From assembly GCA_037176845.1 (NCBI GenBank), contig JAYKXP010000003.1, positions 310,001 to 374,000 of the forward strand: a DNA stretch of 64,000 nucleotides, in the 5' to 3' direction. A model generated the notes under the pieces. That model was not told the origin of the DNA, did not search any database, and was given only the letters and a program-made list of their open reading frames with translations. Of this stretch, positions 60,336 to 64,000 are shown one piece after another. The stretch is from Paramarasmius palmivorus (lineage: Eukaryota > Basidiomycota > Agaricomycetes > Agaricales > Marasmiaceae). Both the position numbers and the translations under genes were made by a program. Each line of letters opens with the position of its first letter. Within the stretch, counting starts at the first letter, position 1.

Positions 60336-61925
60336 GTTGGGCCAATGTTAGGCTATGCTCTACGGCGGTTCGCCCAATTCTCCGTCAAACCGTCAAACCA
60401 TGCGAGCCAATCTTTCCCTTTTTCACATCCACGTGCTCCCTTTCTCCTGCCACCACCATTGATCCTCTCCCCGCAATAGCACTTACATAGATCACCATTT
60501 ACCAATTCTCTTTCCTTCTTCCATTCCTATTCAATATTTTTTCATCCATTAGCCGCCCCGATTCCGCAAACTTCTAACCGGTCTGCGGCTCTTCTCATGC
60601 TTTCTTCCCCGATATTCGCTTGGCCATAGTACTTTAACCATATGCTGCCTTACGCTGCTCTCGCAGTTCACGGCCGTATCTGCCGAATAAACCCTTGACC
60701 GATTCTCGGGCAAGAAGGTTGTCTGACAACGCTCACTTGTCCACGTCTTGCCTTGCCTGTTCCATCATTAGACCATATGGACTATAAAGCCTCCTAGTCT
60801 ACTACAGAGAGATAAGTACTCAAGTCCTCATCATCCTTTTTCTTTTCAGAACTATGATTCATGAATCATGCATATCTGACGCTAGTTCATGCTTCATCTT
60901 AGGAGCTTGCATATGCTACATTGCTGATACACTCCCCTTTGCGTATCCAAAATCACAGTCTATCACTAGTTCCTCCTTGGACTCGGCTCAGGCGCAAATC
61001 CGCCTCACCGGCCGGTTACCTTTTAGCAACCAGTCAATCGACGTTCCTAAAAATGCGCGTTTCGGTCTGTTGTCCTGATCTTCGATTGATCAGATTCAGG
61101 TCGACGTCTTTAGTTTGAATCGACGTGAGTCTGAATTTATCACTTGCGTAGCTATAGACATTGACTCGTACTAGAATATAATTCGGGAACGCTGACAAAG
61201 TGACCTCTGTCCATACTTACTACAACCAACGCCTCATTCGCTCCCGCTGCCCGAATACTGTATATGTCTAGGTGCCACCTTCTATTCGTATTACGGTACT
61301 ACATACACCGCGATATCCCGCATCAAACCTCGAGAATCAAGATTAGACAAGCCTTTCTCCGCACAAGATACTCATCCTAACTACGGCCCCGGTGAAACGT
61401 CGCAACCATGGATGATGCAAGAGATCCTCCGTAACCCCACTTTTTCCCGGTGTTGAATCGATAGTGGTGTAATCTATACTACAGAAGACTTCTCTGCTAA
61501 GCCACCGCTTCAAATAGCTTTCATGCAGTTTGAAGTTGTAGCAGCTTTGGTTCTAAGCCACCTAGTCTCCGACCCGAGCTCAGTCGGCCTGATATCGTTG
61601 TAGACTGCCGAAGGGCGGGAGATCACTGGCGCAGTGGTAGCCGTACGGATTCTCTTCATAACCGTTGGTCCGACACAGCAAGGCAGTTGAATGTCGAGCG
61701 CTCAAGACTCGTTCTGTCATATAGACTCTGAGGCACACACAGCAATGCTGTTCCTTGGCAGTAGAACAATATCACCTATTTCCTGTCGAACTACCGTACA
61801 AGAACCGCAAGCTATACACTTTTAGAACTGGCTTATAGATATGACGCATTCAGGAATCAGAAGGGTAACAGGGGTATCATGCATCCAAAATATGTATTAA
61901 ATAGCCATTCAAACCGTACTCATAA
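60336..61925. other. 1.6-kb gene-free stretch
   Basis: Between the start of the CUE-domain gene and the end of the FAD oxidase gene, both on the minus strand. The first part (60400-60550) is pyrimidine-rich on the plus strand and is probably the promoter of the CUE-domain gene. The only open frames are short and overlap each other without protein character. A tRNA A-box-like string lies near 61624. No transposon ends were seen. Confidence 0.45.
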
Positions 61926-63934
61926 TTAGTACCCCTTAGGACAATTCAACAACTCATCCCAACGTTCAGATCCAACACCTTCAGCCACAACAAAAAGCCC
62001 CGAAGGATCATACACATCTTTGATAGCTTCAAGCTTCTCATAATGACTCCCAAAAAAGGTATGTTGGTAGTTCCTCTCGTACAATGACGCCTAAAAGAAA
62101 ACCAGAAAGGAATGGTTGAGTACGGATCCAGACACAAATTCTGGAACAAAGATACCCACCTCATTAAAATACGTCCCCGATCCAGGCTGCAGACTCTCCA
62201 AAATATCATTGTAGCCTTTAAGTTTCTCCTTGATATTCTGGATCTCCTCTGCAGATGTACCATCCTCCCATGAATCACCAACAATAACAAGGGTAGCAGC
62301 ATTCCTCCAAGCAGGATTCAAACCAACGGAGTCTGGGTCAACTCGCGAGACGGCCCCACCCGCGACGTGACTAGACTAGGAGTCAGAACCAGGACCTAAA
62401 CCCAAATAAACACAACACTCACTTTGTAGCAAAACCATCTTCAAACGAAAGTAACACACTAGCCATCTTCTCGGGTTCCTCTTCGTACAATTCCCGAGTA
62501 TACAACCTCGATGAAACCTCTGTATTCCTGCCAACCTGCCCATTCCTCGTGAAGAACTGCTGATAGAAGGCGTAAAATGACGGAAAGGGGACCGTGAAAA
62601 CCTGGGTATCGTTCGATTTGCTTTGCATCAACTCGGCAAGAGGCGTAAACGTCGCATTTGCCTCTTCAGATGACACATTAGGATTGACCATCATCGCAAT
62701 CAGCGACACGTTGGTCAACAACGAATAGCCTCCCCAACCATGGTCGGCGAGGCTAGGCTGAATCTTGAGGAACTCTGACCCAACTTCATGTGCAGTAGCC
62801 CCCGCATCGGAGAAATTGGACAGGAGTATTGTGGTAGTTAGAGGTGTCGTCTCGTGTGTTTGGTAAGTCACGGAGGTGACAACGCCAAAGGTACCTCCTC
62901 CGCCTCCACGTAATGCCCAGAAGAGGTCGGAGTTTGTGTACGCGTTGGCGGTGAGGTGTTCGCCTGAGGCGACCACGACGGTGAATTGGAGAGCGTTGTC
63001 AACACCTGTAGAGTGTAATGTGAGCTTGATATCGTTCAAAGAAATGTGATTCGCTTACCGAGTCCGTAGGTAGGAGCCAAAGCGCTATGTCCGCCCCCAA
63101 GGACCCAGCCACCGGCAGCACCAACGGATCCGCCAGCAGATATTCCACCGACAATGACGCGCCCGTTTTGCTCGGCAGCGTCATACGCTTCTTGCCATTG
63201 GACACCGGCTTCAAGTGTAAGAGCTAGACAGACACGTATTTGGTCAAACAACAAACCGGATACGGTTTGTTTGAGAACTTACCTTTGAACGTTTCCGAAC
63301 TAGTAGAGTTGGCCGGGACAAAAGCAGCGTTATACGTGATATTCTTGAGGTGGTGCGTCCAAATCATGAATGAGTTCCGAGCCGCGCTTCGGCCCAAGTA
63401 ATCATGTCTAGTATGATCCGGTTTCAAAGTGAGAAGGCTGGCTAAAATTCAAGGTCAAACTCACCCAGTGTTTTTGACGACCAAGCGTAGATTATGTTCA
63501 GCCGCGAACTGTACAGCAACTTGTATATCCTCGGGAGAACGCGCATCGACACCAATAGGAGGTATGCTCCCCTGTCCGCAGGGTGCTCCGAGAGTGGTGT
63601 TCAAATAGCACGCGCTGATCGTGTTATTGGGGAAGATGAAACTCTGAAAGTTGGTGTTTTGCAATGCACCAACTTGGTCTGCACGCCAAGTCCCGTTATC
63701 ATAGTTGACCTGGACGTCTGTACAGTTTCCCGAAGGGTTTGAAGCCGGGTAGCAGGCAGACTCCGGTGGTGTGGGATGAACGAGAGGTTGGGAGAGGCGC
63801 GACGCGAGCTGGTTGAAATCAGATTCGGAAGGCCAGCATGCCTCACCATATAGGCACTTGCAACTAGCTGCCAGGGAACCTTGGACTAGGCTAATGGCAT
63901 ACGATGCCAGGAAAGATAGCTGAGATGCAAGCAT
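61926..63934 (-). CDS. Secreted FAD-linked oxidase (BBE / isoamyl alcohol oxidase-like)
   Basis: Extracellular flavoprotein oxidase of the PCMH/berberine-bridge class, substrate unknown. The start at 63934 gives a signal peptide, [40 protein letters not shown] and several N-glycosylation sites follow. The FAD domain has [20 protein letters not shown], and NTG joined by an intron to [13 protein letters not shown], where the His is the usual covalent FAD link. Then come [40 protein letters not shown] and [11 protein letters not shown], with no Cys at the second attachment position. [20 protein letters not shown] and [18 protein letters not shown] follow. The C-terminal part has GDSWEDGTS and, after an intron, [30 protein letters not shown] and CPKGY at the end (61926). 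About 590 residues; resembles fungal isoamyl alcohol oxidases. Confidence 0.88.
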
Positions 63935-63988
63935 AATGGTCTTGGACCTCCTTGCAATGCAAAGAAGGATGTCTGGTGGAGCGGCACG

Positions 63989-63995
63989 TTTTATA
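63989..63995 (-). promoter_or_regulatory. TATA box of the FAD oxidase gene
   Basis: TATAAAA on the minus strand, 55 bp upstream of the ATG at 63934. The window ends just beyond it. Confidence 0.55.
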
Positions 63996-64000
63996 CTTTA

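Noticed and set aside
61622..61680. tRNA-like string with A-box TGGCGCAGTGGTAGC and a CAT-containing loop
   Set aside because: The D-arm resembles a tRNA-Met, but there is no T-arm/B-box (GGTTCGANNCC) at the right spacing and no paired acceptor stem. At most it is a decayed tRNA fragment.

Overview
The window is nuclear DNA of a filamentous fungus, most likely an agaricomycete basidiomycete. The genes are dense and lie on both strands. Almost all are split by short GT-AG introns of about 45-60 nt, and the gene set is eukaryotic: THO2, PEX12, HBS1, UBA1, CACTIN, GPI16, a mitochondrial ClpX. The six-hairpin-glycosidase-like fragment at the left edge, the isoamyl-alcohol-oxidase-like flavoprotein at the right edge and the Asn/Gly-rich secreted protein are typical of mushroom-forming fungi. 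I found no bacterial-style operon, CRISPR array, convincing tRNA or rRNA gene, or intact transposon.

Layout. 0-0.6 kb: 5' part of a secreted six-hairpin glycosidase-like gene, cut by the window edge. 1.2-8.4 kb: THO2 (mRNA export). 8.6-9.7 kb: GTP cyclohydrolase I. 10.0-12.8 kb: half-size ABC transporter. 12.9-16.6 kb: PHO81-like phosphate regulator (SPX, ankyrin, degenerate GDPD). 17.0-18.3 kb: PEX12. 18.8-19.8 kb: UPF0303/HbpS-like protein. 19.8-20.5 kb: mitochondrial SSB (RIM1). 20.7-25.2 kb: HBS1, with an embedded SKI7-like alternative terminal exon. 25.4-26.5 kb: cytochrome-b5-reductase-like flavoprotein. 26.6-27.8 kb: dihydroorotase. 28.0-28.5 kb: ribosomal protein eL30. 28.8-31.9 kb: kinesin-8. 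32.3-33.1 kb: EMP24. 33.3-34.2 kb: RanBP1. 34.4-36.7 kb: mitochondrial ClpX. 36.8-39.3 kb: CACTIN. 39.5-41.0 kb: cyclin-like protein. 41.2-45.1 kb: ubiquitin E1. 45.2-48.1 kb: AFG2/DRG1-type AAA ATPase. 48.1-50.0 kb: GPI16/PIG-T. 50.0-54.8 kb: a looser, less conserved stretch with two small membrane-protein genes, a dispersed 73-bp repeat and a repeat-rich secreted protein. 55.2-56.6 kb: BCD1. 57.1-60.3 kb: a long disordered protein with a C-terminal CUE-like domain. 60.3-61.9 kb: gene-free. 61.9-63.9 kb: FAD-linked oxidase.

Most of the window is conserved housekeeping sequence: RNA export and surveillance, translation, ubiquitin, peroxisome and mitochondrial maintenance, pyrimidine and folate/pterin synthesis. 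Neighbours are not functionally linked in any obvious way. They are packed as divergent pairs sharing very short promoters (55 bp for ClpX/CACTIN, 26 bp or an overlap for AFG2/GPI16) and convergent pairs with 50-120 bp between stop codons.

The most interesting signal is in the HBS1 gene. A 1.4-kb exon ends in its own stop codon and carries Ski7-like motifs, including a PSPDDI element. A second acceptor downstream, in the same phase, would skip that exon and give full-length HBS1. One locus therefore appears to encode both the Dom34 partner and an exosome-Ski bridging protein by alternative splicing. Exon limits here come from reading splice signals and reading frames by eye, and no transcript data were available.
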